Part shown: positions 8,746 through 17,199 of the stretch, piece by piece
How the letters are laid out: each line of letters starts with the position of its first letter
Numbering within the stretch: position 1 is the stretch's first letter
NCBI RefSeq assembly: GCF_001550135.1
Contig: NZ_LRUE01000018.1
Location: forward strand, 154,820 to 218,819
Source of the DNA: Pseudoalteromonas shioyasakiensis
GTDB taxonomy: Bacteria > Pseudomonadota > Gammaproteobacteria > Enterobacterales > Alteromonadaceae
DNA length: 64,000 nt
Direction: 5' to 3'
Made by a program: the position numbers and the translations under genes
Notes under the pieces: generated by a model
Seen by the model: the letters and a program-made list of their open reading frames with translations, nothing else
Told to the model about the DNA's origin: nothing
The model's database searches: none

Positions 8746-9477
8746 ATGACTAAGACAGCTACCCTGTACAGAATGGTCACTGACGAACATATCTGCCCCT
8801 ATGGTTTAAGGTCGAAAGATTTGCTGGAGAGGCAAGGGTATGATGTAGAAGATCATAAGCTCACGTCAAGACAACAAGCTGATGACTTCAAAGATAAGCA
8901 TGATGTCAAAACTACGCCACAAACCTTTATTGAAGGAAAGCGTGTCGGAGGATACGATGACTTAAGAGAGTATTTTGGTAAAGATGAAGCAGGTCAAACT
9001 GGCACAACCTACACGCCAGTTGTAGCCATTTTCTCGATAGCTGCACTTCTTGCTGTCGCATCTCAACATTTTGCTTCCGGCTCATTTATCTCCATCAGAA
9101 CACTGATGCTATTTATAGCTTTTTCAATGACGCTCTTAGCGGTGCAAAAACTGAAAGACCTATACAGTTTCACAAATTCGTTTATTACTTATGATTTACT
9201 AGCGATGAGATGGATAAGATATGGTTATATTTATCCCTTCATTGAAGCATATGCAGGTATTGGTATGGTTGCCCAACTACAGCCTCTCGCAGTGGCACCA
9301 TTTTCATTGTTTATCGGCACAGTTGGAGCAATTTCAGTTTTCAAAGCCGTTTACATTGACAAACGCCAGTTAAAGTGTGCCTGTGTAGGCGGCGATAGTA
9401 GTGTGCCACTTGGATTTGTATCGCTATCTGAAAACTTATTTATGATCGCGGGAGCATTGATTATGCTGCTGATGTAA
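8746..9477 (+). CDS. Glutaredoxin fused to a MauE/DoxX-type membrane protein
   Basis: 243 residues in two parts. Residues 1-80 form a glutaredoxin domain with the active site CPYG (about residues 18-21) and the cis-proline motif TTPQTF. Residues 90-243 contain four to five membrane helices of the MauE/DoxX-like redox-associated family, with a Cys pair in a loop near the end (KCACVGG). In MauE systems the membrane part supports disulfide chemistry of exported proteins. In this setting the fusion may supply or repair thiols of periplasmic copper proteins, or bind copper itself (inference). It sits 1 base after the DUF305 gene. Confidence 0.75.
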   Translation: MTKTATLYRMVTDEHICPYGLRSKDLLERQGYDVEDHKLTSRQQADDFKDKHDVKTTPQTFIEGKRVGGYDDLREYFGKDEAGQTGTTYTPVVAIFSIAALLAVASQHFASGSFISIRTLMLFIAFSMTLLAVQKLKDLYSFTNSFITYDLLAMRWIRYGYIYPFIEAYAGIGMVAQLQPLAVAPFSLFIGTVGAISVFKAVYIDKRQLKCACVGGDSSVPLGFVSLSENLFMIAGALIMLLM

Positions 9478-9669
9478 AGGTATAGCTCTATTCGGCGGCT
9501 CCTTAACTGTTAAGATTAGACCTAGGATGCCAGCCCACACCTTTCTAATCCATATGTAACATTTTTTCTGTCGTACTGGCATCAAGATAACCAGAACTGA
9601 GCAAACAATCTCAAAGGTTGTACAAAATAACACTAAAGCTTTTTCATTAAGTTTTATTGTTATGCTCTT

Positions 9670-9689
9670 GTGGTGGCTTTCGCCACCAC
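9670..9689 (-). terminator. Perfect hairpin between convergent genes
   Basis: GTGGTGGC, loop TTTC, GCCACCAC: a perfect 8-bp stem 4 bases beyond the stop of the lipoprotein gene, with AT-rich flanks. It lies between the rightward DUF305/glutaredoxin pair and the leftward lipoprotein gene and can act for both. Confidence 0.6.
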
Positions 9690-9693
9690 TTTA

Positions 9694-10047
9694 TTAGTTT
9701 TCAAGTTCCACCATATCTTTCGCTGCAATGTCACCAGACACTAGCTTTACAGTTGCGAAATGATCATTCACAATTTTAGTAATTTGTACCGTTCCTACCT
9801 TTTCGATAGTGTAGGGATCGTCACCTTCACTCAATACTATTCTTTCATGGAATCTAATAACACTGTATTTTTGCCCAACCTCTGCGCCATGCTTAGCACC
9901 AATACAGATTAGAGTTCGATTATCAGAACTTTCTACTACCTGACCTCTCATCATGTATTTATGATAAAAAGTGGTATTAGAACAACCCACTAAATATAAA
10001 CCGAATGTAAGCAATAAAAGAGCTTTTATATAGGGTGTTTTCATCAC
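9694..10047 (-). CDS. Small putative lipoprotein
   Basis: 117 residues with a signal peptide and a lipobox ending in VGC (Cys about residue 22), so it is probably lipid-anchored. The mature part is a small beta-rich domain (QKYSVIRFHERIV, VGTVQITKI, FATVKLVSG), reminiscent of FlgT-C/SH3-like outer-membrane lipoprotein modules. I cannot assign a function. It has its own hairpin terminator and a 47-base gap to the HMA-like gene upstream, so it may be the last gene of the leftward copper operon or a separate unit. Confidence 0.65.
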   Translation of the reverse strand: MMKTPYIKALLLLTFGLYLVGCSNTTFYHKYMMRGQVVESSDNRTLICIGAKHGAEVGQKYSVIRFHERIVLSEGDDPYTIEKVGTVQITKIVNDHFATVKLVSGDIAAKDMVELEN

Positions 10048-10094
10048 TGTTACCTCATTTGACTAACTAATTATCTATACACTTTTTTATGAAT

Positions 10095-10466
10095 TCATTT
10101 GTTTTTCCGGCCAGCCCCCGAAGGTGCTTGATGACAACTCCAAGGCTTATGAACAGAGTTATCTTTGATGTTCTGATCAACAAATTTATAGTAACTTTCT
10201 TTAGTATGTGTCCACCAATCATCATGAACATCTGCGCCATACTTACGGATTACCTCCTCAATCCCATCAAGGCTTACGTTTGCGGCATCATAGGCAAGGT
10301 GTATTTCACCTTCTTTGATGTTGTAACTAACTTCATCTATACCAAAAAGCTGATCTATTTCTTTTACTAACTCGTCACAGCTTTCTTCTGTGACATTGCT
10401 AAGCTTTAGATTTCGAACAACTAAATTTTGCTCTCTAACGCCAACTCTATGATCTAAATCGCTCAT
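10095..10466 (-). CDS. HMA-fold-like protein without the CxxC metal site
   Basis: 123 residues. Residues about 15-75 resemble a heavy-metal-associated ferredoxin-like domain (NLKLSNVTEESC at the first strand and helix, VSYNIKEGEIHLAYD for the beta hairpin, IEEVIRKYG at the last helix), but the GMxCxxC motif is absent. A C-terminal extension contains WWTHTKESYYKF and a single Cys-His pair (SCHQAP). It lies 10 bases after the Met/His-rich gene in the merR-copA operon. A copper-handling accessory is likely, but the metal ligands would have to differ from those of classical HMA domains. Confidence 0.6.
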   Translation of the reverse strand: MSDLDHRVGVREQNLVVRNLKLSNVTEESCDELVKEIDQLFGIDEVSYNIKEGEIHLAYDAANVSLDGIEEVIRKYGADVHDDWWTHTKESYYKFVDQNIKDNSVHKPWSCHQAPSGAGRKNK

Positions 10467-10476
10467 AATTTTTCTC

Positions 10477-10899
10477 CTAATGTTTGTGTGAATGCTGTTG
10501 ATTGCTATCTTTCATTTCTTCCATTTTCCGGTTCATCTGCGGCATCATGTTCTCCATCATTTCTAAATGATGTTCAGTCATCTTGATTTGTTGATGCATT
10601 GGCATTTCTTCCATATTTTTGTGCATGGATTGCATCATCTTCATCATTGAACGGTGATGTTCAACCATCATCTGCTGTTGCTTGTCAGGATCTTTTTCAG
10701 TTTTAATGGCATGGACTTCCTTTTTCATTTCCATCATTTTTTTATGCATTTCTCCCATGTTCTCATGTGGTATTGTCATGCCTTGATGCATATCAGCTTT
10801 GTTCGCACCTTCATGTTTATGCTCATTGTTTTGGGCAAATGAGCTAGTGGTTATCAGTAGTGAACTAATAAATAAAATTGATTTAGTTAACGTTTTCAT
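10477..10899 (-). CDS. Periplasmic Met/His-rich protein
   Basis: 140 residues: a signal peptide (about 1-22) followed by a low-complexity helical protein with very many Met and His residues in patterns such as MxxxMM and HHxxM. This composition is typical of periplasmic copper-buffering proteins, where thioether ligands hold Cu(I) and His ligands hold Cu(II). It starts 17 bases inside the end of the upstream methyltransferase-like gene, so it is part of the merR-copA operon. No catalytic domain is visible. It is similar in style to spacer or chaperone proteins of Gram-negative copper islands, not to CusF. Confidence 0.7.
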   Translation of the reverse strand: MKTLTKSILFISSLLITTSSFAQNNEHKHEGANKADMHQGMTIPHENMGEMHKKMMEMKKEVHAIKTEKDPDKQQQMMVEHHRSMMKMMQSMHKNMEEMPMHQQIKMTEHHLEMMENMMPQMNRKMEEMKDSNQQHSHKH

Positions 10900-11551
10900 G
10901 ATTTTTACCTTCTACACTTTTATTAAAACTTGGGATCCAACTTGGTGTCGATTCCATATACCTGTGGTACTCCGAACCAAATTCAGCAATCGCCTGTGCT
11001 TCTTCGCGTTTCGCTAGCTTGACGTAAACAACGACTAAGATCGGAAACATCGCAAGTGTTGGGATTGTCGGCCACTGCAATAAAAAGCCGAACATGATTA
11101 GAATGAAAGCTACATACTGTGGGTGGCGACATCTTGCATACCATCCAGTTGTAGCCAATTGATGATGTTTTTGCGCGTGATGCAATACATTCCATGCTGA
11201 AGACAACATAAAGAAACCTGCAACAATAAACACCATACTCACTATATGAAATGGGTCCCAATGGGCATCACCTTGAAATCCAAAGAAAGTATGTAATAAA
11301 TGCCCATTTTCATGCGCAAAGAAATTTACTTCTGGATAGGTCTCCGTCAGCCACCCCGACAGAAAATAGATAGTTAAAGGAAAGCCATACATTTCAGTAA
11401 ATAGGGCAACAATAAAGGCAGAGAACGCGCTTAGACTTCTCCAATCAGTTGATGTTTTTGGTTTGACAAAACTAAAGGCAAAAAAGATAAAAATTGCTGA
11501 GTTCAGTATCACCATTGACCATAAGCCATAATCATATGTTTCATTCATCAC
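10883..11551 (-). CDS. Isoprenylcysteine methyltransferase-like integral membrane protein
   Basis: 222 residues with about five membrane segments and the motif ARCRHPQYVAF followed by FLLQWPT, which matches the ICMT/PEMT membrane methyltransferase family (SAM-binding region RHPxY). Bacterial members of this family often lie in copper or mercury islands; their substrates are unknown. The start overlaps the end of the DUF2933 gene by 11 bases and its end overlaps the Met/His-rich gene by 17, so it is translationally coupled on both sides. A lipid or thiol methylation role in metal tolerance is possible but unproven. Confidence 0.7.
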   Translation of the reverse strand: MMNETYDYGLWSMVILNSAIFIFFAFSFVKPKTSTDWRSLSAFSAFIVALFTEMYGFPLTIYFLSGWLTETYPEVNFFAHENGHLLHTFFGFQGDAHWDPFHIVSMVFIVAGFFMLSSAWNVLHHAQKHHQLATTGWYARCRHPQYVAFILIMFGFLLQWPTIPTLAMFPILVVVYVKLAKREEAQAIAEFGSEYHRYMESTPSWIPSFNKSVEGKNHENVN

Positions 11552-11876
11552 TGCTCTCCTTTTTATGTGATTCCTTACGTGCCTTTTCTAAGCCTTGTAT
11601 GTAGCCATCGCGATAGGCTGCATTTTTATCCGTGAGTTCTTGAAAGCTCTCTTCCTTTTTTTCATCAGGCGCATGTGAATGATCGTGACCATGTTTACCA
11701 TGACTGCCATGCATAAATACGTGCATCAAGGGGCATAGCAATAAAATCAAGTAGGGAAGAAATTGCAGCGTATGTTGACCATGCTCAAGCACTAAGAAGT
11801 AGGTCACTGCGGCAATAAGTGCCAGTGCAGCCCAGCCTGTAGGTGTTGACCAAAAATTAGGGTGTTGATTTTTCAT
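11541..11876 (-). CDS. DUF2933-family small membrane protein
   Basis: 111 residues with two membrane segments (about 14-30 and 37-52), a His-rich loop (HVFMHGSHGKHGHDHSH) and a charged C-terminal tail. This is the layout of DUF2933 proteins, commonly found next to copper ATPases and isoprenylcysteine methyltransferase-like genes. It follows the cupredoxin-like gene by 9 bases and overlaps the next gene by 11. The His-rich segment probably binds Cu or Zn, but the function is unknown. Confidence 0.7.
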   Translation of the reverse strand: MKNQHPNFWSTPTGWAALALIAAVTYFLVLEHGQHTLQFLPYLILLLCPLMHVFMHGSHGKHGHDHSHAPDEKKEESFQELTDKNAAYRDGYIQGLEKARKESHKKESSDE

Positions 11877-11885
11877 ATTGCCCTC

Positions 11886-12239
11886 CTAAACGACTTTTAA
11901 GACACCGCGATACATTTGCATCTGACAGTGAAACTCATGCTCTCCCGGTGACAAGTTTAATAAGGTAATTTGAGTAATTTCATTTAACTTAAGCTGTTCG
12001 CTTATATCCAATGAAGGAATAAGCATTGTTTCAGCGCAGGGGGATTGATCTTTGCGTATAAACTTCAAGGTAACAGGTTGGCTAGCAGACACCTGAATTG
12101 AGGATGGGGAATACACGCCATCCCTCACTTCAATGAGTACTTCATTACCTTGAACGATTGTTTTATTGGGTTTATATAGCCAAAACCACCAAACAATCAG
12201 CGCGATTAACATTAAGCCTAATAAGTTAATTAACATCAT
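11886..12239 (-). CDS. Membrane-anchored cupredoxin-like protein
   Basis: 117 residues: an N-terminal membrane anchor (about 3-22) and a cupredoxin-like beta-barrel. Putative type-1-like ligands are seen in CAETMLIPSL and GEHEFHCQMQMYRG (Cys, His and Met residues near the end), the pattern of small cupredoxin domain proteins linked to copper ATPases. It lies 11 bases downstream of copA. It probably receives or oxidises Cu(I) in the periplasm. A 161-bp copy of its 3' half exists at 7215-7375, so this gene has been partly duplicated within the island. Confidence 0.75.
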   Translation of the reverse strand: MMLINLLGLMLIALIVWWFWLYKPNKTIVQGNEVLIEVRDGVYSPSSIQVSASQPVTLKFIRKDQSPCAETMLIPSLDISEQLKLNEITQITLLNLSPGEHEFHCQMQMYRGVLKVV

Positions 12240-12250
12240 CGCTCTTCTCC

Positions 12251-14587
12251 TTAATGCTCTTTTGCTTTAAAAAAGCGAAGTCGATTTGCATTTGACACCA
12301 CAGTCAATGACGAAAACGCCATTGCAGCACCTGCAATTACAGGGCTAAGCAGAATGCCAAAGAAGGGATATAGAACCCCCGCAGCAAAAGGAATCCCAGC
12401 TACGTTATAGACAAACGCGCCAAACAAGTTTTGTTTGATATTTCGTAAAGTAGCTTTGCTTACCGCTATGGCATCGGCAAGGCCATGAAGTGAACCACGC
12501 ATTAGGGTAATGTCAGCACTTTCGATAGCTACATCAGTCCCTGTGCCTATGGCGAAGCCAACATCGGCTAACGCTAGCGCAGGAGCATCGTTGATGCCAT
12601 CTCCTGTCATACCAACAATTTCGCCACTGCCTTGTAGCTCTTTCACCTTGTTGGCTTTATCTTCTGGCAGCACCTCAGCAAGAAATTCGCTAATACCTGC
12701 TTTTTTGGCAACAGCGGCAGCGGTTTCCTTGTTATCACCTGTTAACATGATGACGCGTATACCATTAGCCTGAAGCCGTTTGATAGCAGAGATTGAGTCT
12801 GACTTAATGGGATCTGCGACAGCAATGATTGCGGCAAGTTCACCATCTACAGCAAAGTACATAGGTGTTTTGGCTTCTTTGGCTAAAGACTGGGCTTTTC
12901 CAACAAAGCCTGTGAGGTCTATGCCTTTTAACTTCATTAGTTTATCGTTACCAAAAAGCAGGACTTTATTGTTACAGTTTGCTTCTACACCAAAACCCGT
13001 AATAGCATTAAACGATTCAATTTTTAGTAACTCAATATCCTTATCTAAAGCACTTTCAACAATCGCTTGCGCTAAAGGGTGCTCTGAGCCGCTTTCTAAA
13101 CTTGCTGCAAGCTGTAGTACGTCTTTTTCGTCAGTAGCTTTTGCTAAAACAATATCGGTTACCTTAGGTGCCCCTTCAGTAATAGTGCCCGTTTTATCTA
13201 AAATCATGGCAGTGATTTTAGAGGCGGTTTGCAGTGCCTCACCGTTGCGAATAAGTACTCCGGCTTCTGCTGCTTTTCCTACTCCCACCATGACAGACAT
13301 AGGCGTTGCCAAGCCTAAAGCACACGGGCAGGCAATAATAAGCACAGTAGTTGCTGATACGATAGCAAAAGCAATTGCTGGCTCAGGGCCAAAGTTAAGC
13401 CATGCTAACGCACTTAACACCGAGATGATCATGACTACAGGAACGAAATAGGCGGAAATAACATCGGCCAAGCGGCCAATCGGCGGTTTTGAATTTTGCG
13501 CTCGTTTCACCATATTGATGATCTGTGCAAGCGCCGTGTCTTTACCAACGCGTGTCGCTCTAAATAAAATCATGCCTGATTTGTTCAAAGTACCAGCGAC
13601 AACCTCATCTTCTTCGGCTTTTTCAACAGGCATAGGTTCGCCTGTCAGCATGGACTCATCAATAGAGGTGTGTCCTTCCAATACAACGCCATCTACGGGA
13701 ATTTTTTCACCCGGCTTTACTTTCACAACATCATGAAGCAAAACCTGTTCGATACCTATCTGAACCTCTTTATTATCACGAACTACAGTTGCCGTTTTGG
13801 CCTGCAAGCCGATAAGACGTTTAATGGCCTCAGAGGTTTTACCTCTGGCTTTTATTTCTAATGCTAGACCTAAATCAATTAAGCCAATGATCATGGCGGT
13901 AGCTTCAAAATAGACATGTCGTGCCATCAATGGAACGGCGTCAGGTGCAAACACAACAACCATTGAGTACACCCAAGCTGTACCTGTTCCCAAAGCTATT
14001 AGTGTGTCCATATTAGCGGAGTGGTTTTTAAAGCTTTTCCAAGCGCCAACATAAAAATGCTTACCTGAAAAATACATAACACCAAAAGTTAAAATACCGA
14101 CAACCAGCCAAGACATGCGTTCAAGGTTTGTTTCAACTGTCATTTCTCCAACTACAATGCTGTAGATCATCAAAGGAACGCCGAGTGAAAGGGCAATAAA
14201 CGTATCGCGCATTAGCTTTTTGTAATATGCCCAATCCGCCGCCTCTTTCTCGTCAAGCGCATCTGTTGCTGAGCTATCATCAATTGGCTTCGCGTTATAC
14301 CCCACTGACTCAACAGCTTTGATCAATTCTTCTGTCTTAGCTGTCCCAGAAACTGTTACAGTCCTATCAGCAAAATTCATTTCTGCACTGACGACTCCAT
14401 GAGTTGCCTTTAACGCCCCTTCAATTTTGCCTACACAGCTAGCACACCCAGCGCCTTCAATGATGAGCTGTTGGCTTTGTGATGTTTTTTCCAACGTATT
14501 CTCCTTACTTTTACACGAAGAGGATTGAGTTTTTGCCTGACAGCAACAGCCTGATTCGGTTTCTATATTTGTATTAGTAGTTACCAT
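12251..14587 (-). CDS. copA: Copper-exporting P1B-type ATPase
   Basis: Inner-membrane Cu(I) pump that moves copper from cytoplasm to periplasm at the cost of ATP. 778 residues with a Cys-rich N-terminus (Cys 14-16 and 25), one HMA domain with GCASC (Cys 48 and 51), eight membrane helices, the ion-site motif CPC, the phosphorylation motif DKTGT, the HP motif (SEHPLAQ), and TM7/TM8 signatures ending [16 protein letters not shown]. The TM7/TM8 residues (YN and MxxSS) mark the Cu(I) subgroup. The gene follows merR by 8 bases and leads a five-gene set of periplasmic and membrane copper proteins. Confidence 0.95.
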   Translation of the reverse strand: MVTTNTNIETESGCCCQAKTQSSSCKSKENTLEKTSQSQQLIIEGAGCASCVGKIEGALKATHGVVSAEMNFADRTVTVSGTAKTEELIKAVESVGYNAKPIDDSSATDALDEKEAADWAYYKKLMRDTFIALSLGVPLMIYSIVVGEMTVETNLERMSWLVVGILTFGVMYFSGKHFYVGAWKSFKNHSANMDTLIALGTGTAWVYSMVVVFAPDAVPLMARHVYFEATAMIIGLIDLGLALEIKARGKTSEAIKRLIGLQAKTATVVRDNKEVQIGIEQVLLHDVVKVKPGEKIPVDGVVLEGHTSIDESMLTGEPMPVEKAEEDEVVAGTLNKSGMILFRATRVGKDTALAQIINMVKRAQNSKPPIGRLADVISAYFVPVVMIISVLSALAWLNFGPEPAIAFAIVSATTVLIIACPCALGLATPMSVMVGVGKAAEAGVLIRNGEALQTASKITAMILDKTGTITEGAPKVTDIVLAKATDEKDVLQLAASLESGSEHPLAQAIVESALDKDIELLKIESFNAITGFGVEANCNNKVLLFGNDKLMKLKGIDLTGFVGKAQSLAKEAKTPMYFAVDGELAAIIAVADPIKSDSISAIKRLQANGIRVIMLTGDNKETAAAVAKKAGISEFLAEVLPEDKANKVKELQGSGEIVGMTGDGINDAPALALADVGFAIGTGTDVAIESADITLMRGSLHGLADAIAVSKATLRNIKQNLFGAFVYNVAGIPFAAGVLYPFFGILLSPVIAGAAMAFSSLTVVSNANRLRFFKAKEH

Positions 14588-14595
14588 TTTTCCTC

Positions 14596-15009
14596 CTATG
14601 CCTTTTTAATTTGTTCAAAGTTTTCGATGAGATGACAAACCATGTTTGCAGTCGGCGCTTTGTCTTCCATTTCTTCCCATTGAGAAAGCGCTGAAGACAT
14701 TTTCCCTCGAAGTGCCAACATTGCTTGAAACTGTTTTTCTGTTTCTTCAAGCCGCTCTTTGATGAGGCTTCTGACTAATGGGCACGCACTTGTACCATCT
14801 TCAGATTCATTAAGAATTTGCTTGATATCAGCAACGGAAAAACCAAGATTTCTGGCACTTAAAATGAACTTAAGTCTCGATACTTCTTTATTCGAGTATG
14901 ACTTGTAGCCGTTCACTGACTTAGCAGGTTTTAACAGTCCCAATCGCGTGTAATAGCGCACCGTATCAGCAGTCGTTCCAAGGCTTTTTGACAGTTCTGC
15001 TACTTTCAT
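14596..15009 (-). CDS. MerR-family metal-responsive regulator
   Basis: 137 residues: an N-terminal winged helix ([16 protein letters not shown]), a coupling helix, a long dimerisation helix and a short metal-binding end. Only two Cys are suitably placed: C76 (SACPLV) at the start of the dimerisation helix and C125 followed by H126 (VCHLIE) at the end. The CueR loop with two Cys eight residues apart is absent, so the site resembles MerR/CadR geometry more than CueR. Because copA follows directly, Cu(I) is the likely effector, but other soft metals are possible. It is autoregulated through the dyad promoter at 15,053-15,083. Confidence 0.85.
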   Translation of the reverse strand: MKVAELSKSLGTTADTVRYYTRLGLLKPAKSVNGYKSYSNKEVSRLKFILSARNLGFSVADIKQILNESEDGTSACPLVRSLIKERLEETEKQFQAMLALRGKMSSALSQWEEMEDKAPTANMVCHLIENFEQIKKA

Positions 15010-15052
15010 ATTTACTCCTTAGTTTTTCACCTAAGTTTGTACTCTCACCTAC

Positions 15053-15083
15053 AGCTTAGACCTGTGTCTAAGACACAGGTCAA
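15053..15083 (-). promoter_or_regulatory. MerR-type promoter and operator for merR-copA
   Basis: On the minus strand TTGACC (15,083-15,078) and TAAGCT (15,058-15,053) are separated by 19 bases, the overlong spacer typical of MerR-activated promoters. A perfect 11-bp inverted repeat GACCTGTGTCT / AGACACAGGTC with one central base (15,059-15,081) fills the spacer. Metal-bound MerR-type protein is known to untwist such a spacer. Transcription runs left into merR, about 45 bases away. Confidence 0.85.
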
Positions 15084-15275
15084 GTACTAATTCTAGTGAA
15101 TAAGCTAAAAAATAATTTTTTGGTAAAAGAGAAATCTCGGCCAAAATCGACAGCATTAAGTACTGTAAATGGCAATAGTTTGAGAATTTTCATAGTGCCT
15201 TCAAAATATCGTACTAATCGTTCAAAACAATTGATTATTTAAATCAATGAATAAGTCATTCTATTTTTGATGGGA

Positions 15276-15334
15276 GTGGCGAAAAAAAGACGCACTGATC
15301 CCGTGATTAGCCAATAATTGGTGGACGATAAAGT
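15276..15334 (-). promoter_or_regulatory. Conserved 3' end and stem-loop of the first CopL/CruR-like gene
   Basis: The last codons (RPPI), the stop and about 20 bases beyond it are nearly the same as at 30,282-30,337. In transcript sense the block ends in GTGCG, a T-rich loop, and CGCCAC (stem with one bulge). The shared sequence continues past the stop codon, which suggests selection on RNA and not on protein alone. No T-run follows the stem. Confidence 0.5.
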
Positions 15335-15729
15335 AAGAGATGGATACCAGATTTTGGTAGAGGTGTACGCTGTAGAAATAGCTCAGAGTAAATATTGCAA
15401 ATACCTTCCTCTTGCGCTTGCACAAGATAGGGATTTAAATGAAAGCTTGAACAAAATCCCCCCTCACAACAAACACAATCACTAGCTTTACATTTTTCAC
15501 AGACTTCATCACCATGACGGTGTTTAGAGTCTTGCGAGTTTACAGTGTGATAGTGACTATTGTCATTCATTGATTGATGGTGAATATTTTTGCTTCGTTG
15601 CATAATATGCGTGTCGGAAGATCCATTTTGATGTTCTTCACAATTCATTGGCTTAGCTGTAGCAAAACTATGCTGCGTAAGCAACACAGTTATTATCACT
15701 ATTTTAAACCACCTGAAAAGTCCAAACAT
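15307..15729 (-). CDS. Small exported Cys/His-rich protein ending YRPPIIG (CopL/CruR-like)
   Basis: 140 residues from the chosen ATG at 15,729 (AAGGA six bases upstream); ATG at 15,735 and an earlier in-frame start are alternatives. It has a signal segment (VIITVLL), a His-rich middle, a Cys cluster (CEKCKASDCVCCEGGFC) and the C-terminus YRPPIIG. CopL proteins, which are needed for copper induction of copAB in Xanthomonas, have the same layout and a similar end, and CruR-type DUF2946 leaders end in RAPP. The gene lies 298 bases upstream of merR on the same strand. I infer a copper-sensing or copper-binding role. It is paralogous to the gene at 30,311. Confidence 0.7.
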   Translation of the reverse strand: MFGLFRWFKIVIITVLLTQHSFATAKPMNCEEHQNGSSDTHIMQRSKNIHHQSMNDNSHYHTVNSQDSKHRHGDEVCEKCKASDCVCCEGGFCSSFHLNPYLVQAQEEGICNIYSELFLQRTPLPKSGIHLLLYRPPIIG

Positions 15730-16338
15730 TATCATTCCTTCTTTAGCTCCTACAATATTAGCCACTTTATAAAAATAATTTTATGATCTTGATCAACCTT
15801 TGAACTAAAACCTAAACTTTTTACTTTTTTAAACAGCTTAAACTTAACAAGTATAAAAGGGGTGTCTGATTTATACTCATGAGATTGAAGCCAAGCATGA
15901 GCACCATAAAAAAAATAAAAACCCTACGCTCATAACTAGGTATTGAGTAAGGGATCATTTTTCCAATTGTTCAGCTTTAAGCGCAGTACTTTGCAACAAT
16001 CGGTTCTATCCCGAGCACACCCAATTCCCGTTCATCAAAAGTGATAAAATAGTCTATTGTACGTCTTTCAATGGCGATGTTTTTTGGCTTGACTCTTTAA
16101 CCTTTACCATTCGCCAACTTTACTTCTTAGCTGATATTCCACCTTGATAGGTATACACCAGACTGGCACAGACTGAAAACAAGAAGTAGCTTACTATTAC
16201 TGCTCTTAGTTCTTTCCAAAAAAACTATTAGCTAGGCCTTTCCTAACATAACTAAAATGGTTTAAATCCCAAAAAACAAAAGCTACCATCAATATAGTTG
16301 CGGTAGCTCTCATCAAGTCAATATAGTATTTCTTCACA
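15730..16338. other. Intergenic region with a decayed ORF remnant
   Basis: Contains a likely promoter for the CopL-like gene on the minus strand (TTGATC, 19 bases, TATAAA, about 15,765-15,800) and the 3' side of the copB operon. Between about 16,130 and 15,977 the minus strand reads, across one in-frame TAA, a protein-like stretch (IAIERRTIDYFITFDE, then LGVLGIEPIVAKYCA and a stop). It lacks a start and appears to be a dead gene end of unknown family. Nothing else was recognised. Confidence 0.4.
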
Positions 16339-17199
16339 TCAGAGCCAGAACTTGATACCTGCAACAAAAGCAGTATCACGAGTACTTTGCCCATTTAACT
16401 TCGCAAATTCGGCTGTATTACCAAATTTATTTGTCCACTCAACGCCAACATAGGGAGCAAACTGGCGGGTAAACTCATAACGAACCCGAAAACCAATAGC
16501 ACTGCTAGATAAGCCACTACCAAGGTTATTTTGGACGTCATCCTTACCGTAAAGCGTCAACTCTGCTCGTGGTTGAACAATTAACTTTTGAGTAAGTAAT
16601 AGCTCATACTCAGCTTCGATCGAAAATGCACTATTACCTTGCTCTCCTAAATACGCAGTCATATCAATTTCAAACCAGTAAGGGGCTAGACCTTGTAAAC
16701 CAAAAGCTAGCCATTTGCGGTTTTCACCTTCGTTATTGTAATCAAGTCGAATACCGACTTGTGTATCCCAATAAGCAGATATTGCGTGGCCCCATAGAAA
16801 ATCTGTTTGGTTCTCCTCTAAATTACCTTCGCTAAAATCTCCCTCAGTTTTGATGACTAATCTATCAAAAGTAGTGCCATACCATGCCTGAAAGTCAAAA
16901 ACACCTGCGTTTGTTTGCTCATTATATTCAAGACGATCCCCTAGTAGCGCGTAAAATGAATGCTCATCTGCCAAAGTCAGTCGTTTGTCGCTATTGAGTG
17001 CATAAGGACCTTCAGTCAATGTTGTACCTGCGGCATAAGCATGAGGGTCTCTAGCATCTTTAGGTGCATCTCCACCTTGTGCTTGCATTTTAGAATCACC
17101 CATCTCAGTCATCTCATCTTTTGCAGATACAGATACACTTATAAGGGGCAAACCTATTAATAATAGTTTTAACGTATTGGTTAGTATTAATTTTCTCAT
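16339..17199 (-). CDS. copB: Copper resistance outer-membrane protein CopB
   Basis: 286 residues with a signal peptide (about 1-26) and an outer-membrane beta-barrel of the CopB/PcoB family (short aromatic-ended strands such as HSFYALLGDRLEYNE, FDFQAWYG, and the C-terminus FVAGIKFWL). CopB proteins work with multicopper oxidase CopA in periplasmic copper sequestration. The Met-rich N-terminal region found in Pseudomonas CopB is reduced here to a short Met/Gln/Gly stretch. Its ATG overlaps the copA(oxidase) stop by 4 bases. It is the last gene of the long minus-strand copper operon, and no terminator is obvious after it. Confidence 0.88.
   Translation of the reverse strand: MRKLILTNTLKLLLIGLPLISVSVSAKDEMTEMGDSKMQAQGGDAPKDARDPHAYAAGTTLTEGPYALNSDKRLTLADEHSFYALLGDRLEYNEQTNAGVFDFQAWYGTTFDRLVIKTEGDFSEGNLEENQTDFLWGHAISAYWDTQVGIRLDYNNEGENRKWLAFGLQGLAPYWFEIDMTAYLGEQGNSAFSIEAEYELLLTQKLIVQPRAELTLYGKDDVQNNLGSGLSSSAIGFRVRYEFTRQFAPYVGVEWTNKFGNTAEFAKLNGQSTRDTAFVAGIKFWL

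Noticed and set aside
9436..9633. 65-codon minus-strand frame with two hydrophobic stretches between the glutaredoxin fusion and the lipoprotein gene.
   Set aside because: Overlaps the end of the fusion gene, has no clear ribosome binding site and no recognised family. It could be a small membrane protein, but support is too weak.
12780..13451. Long open frame on the plus strand (223 codons) opposite the copper ATPase, and several shorter ones nearby.
   Set aside because: Low-complexity Ser/Ala/Pro translation, entirely antisense to a strongly conserved gene, no ribosome binding site; a shadow frame.
16206..16394. 62-codon frame overlapping the 3' end of copB.
   Set aside because: Overlaps copB by 56 bases in another frame, and the first part is an antisense-like hydrophobic reading; probably chance.
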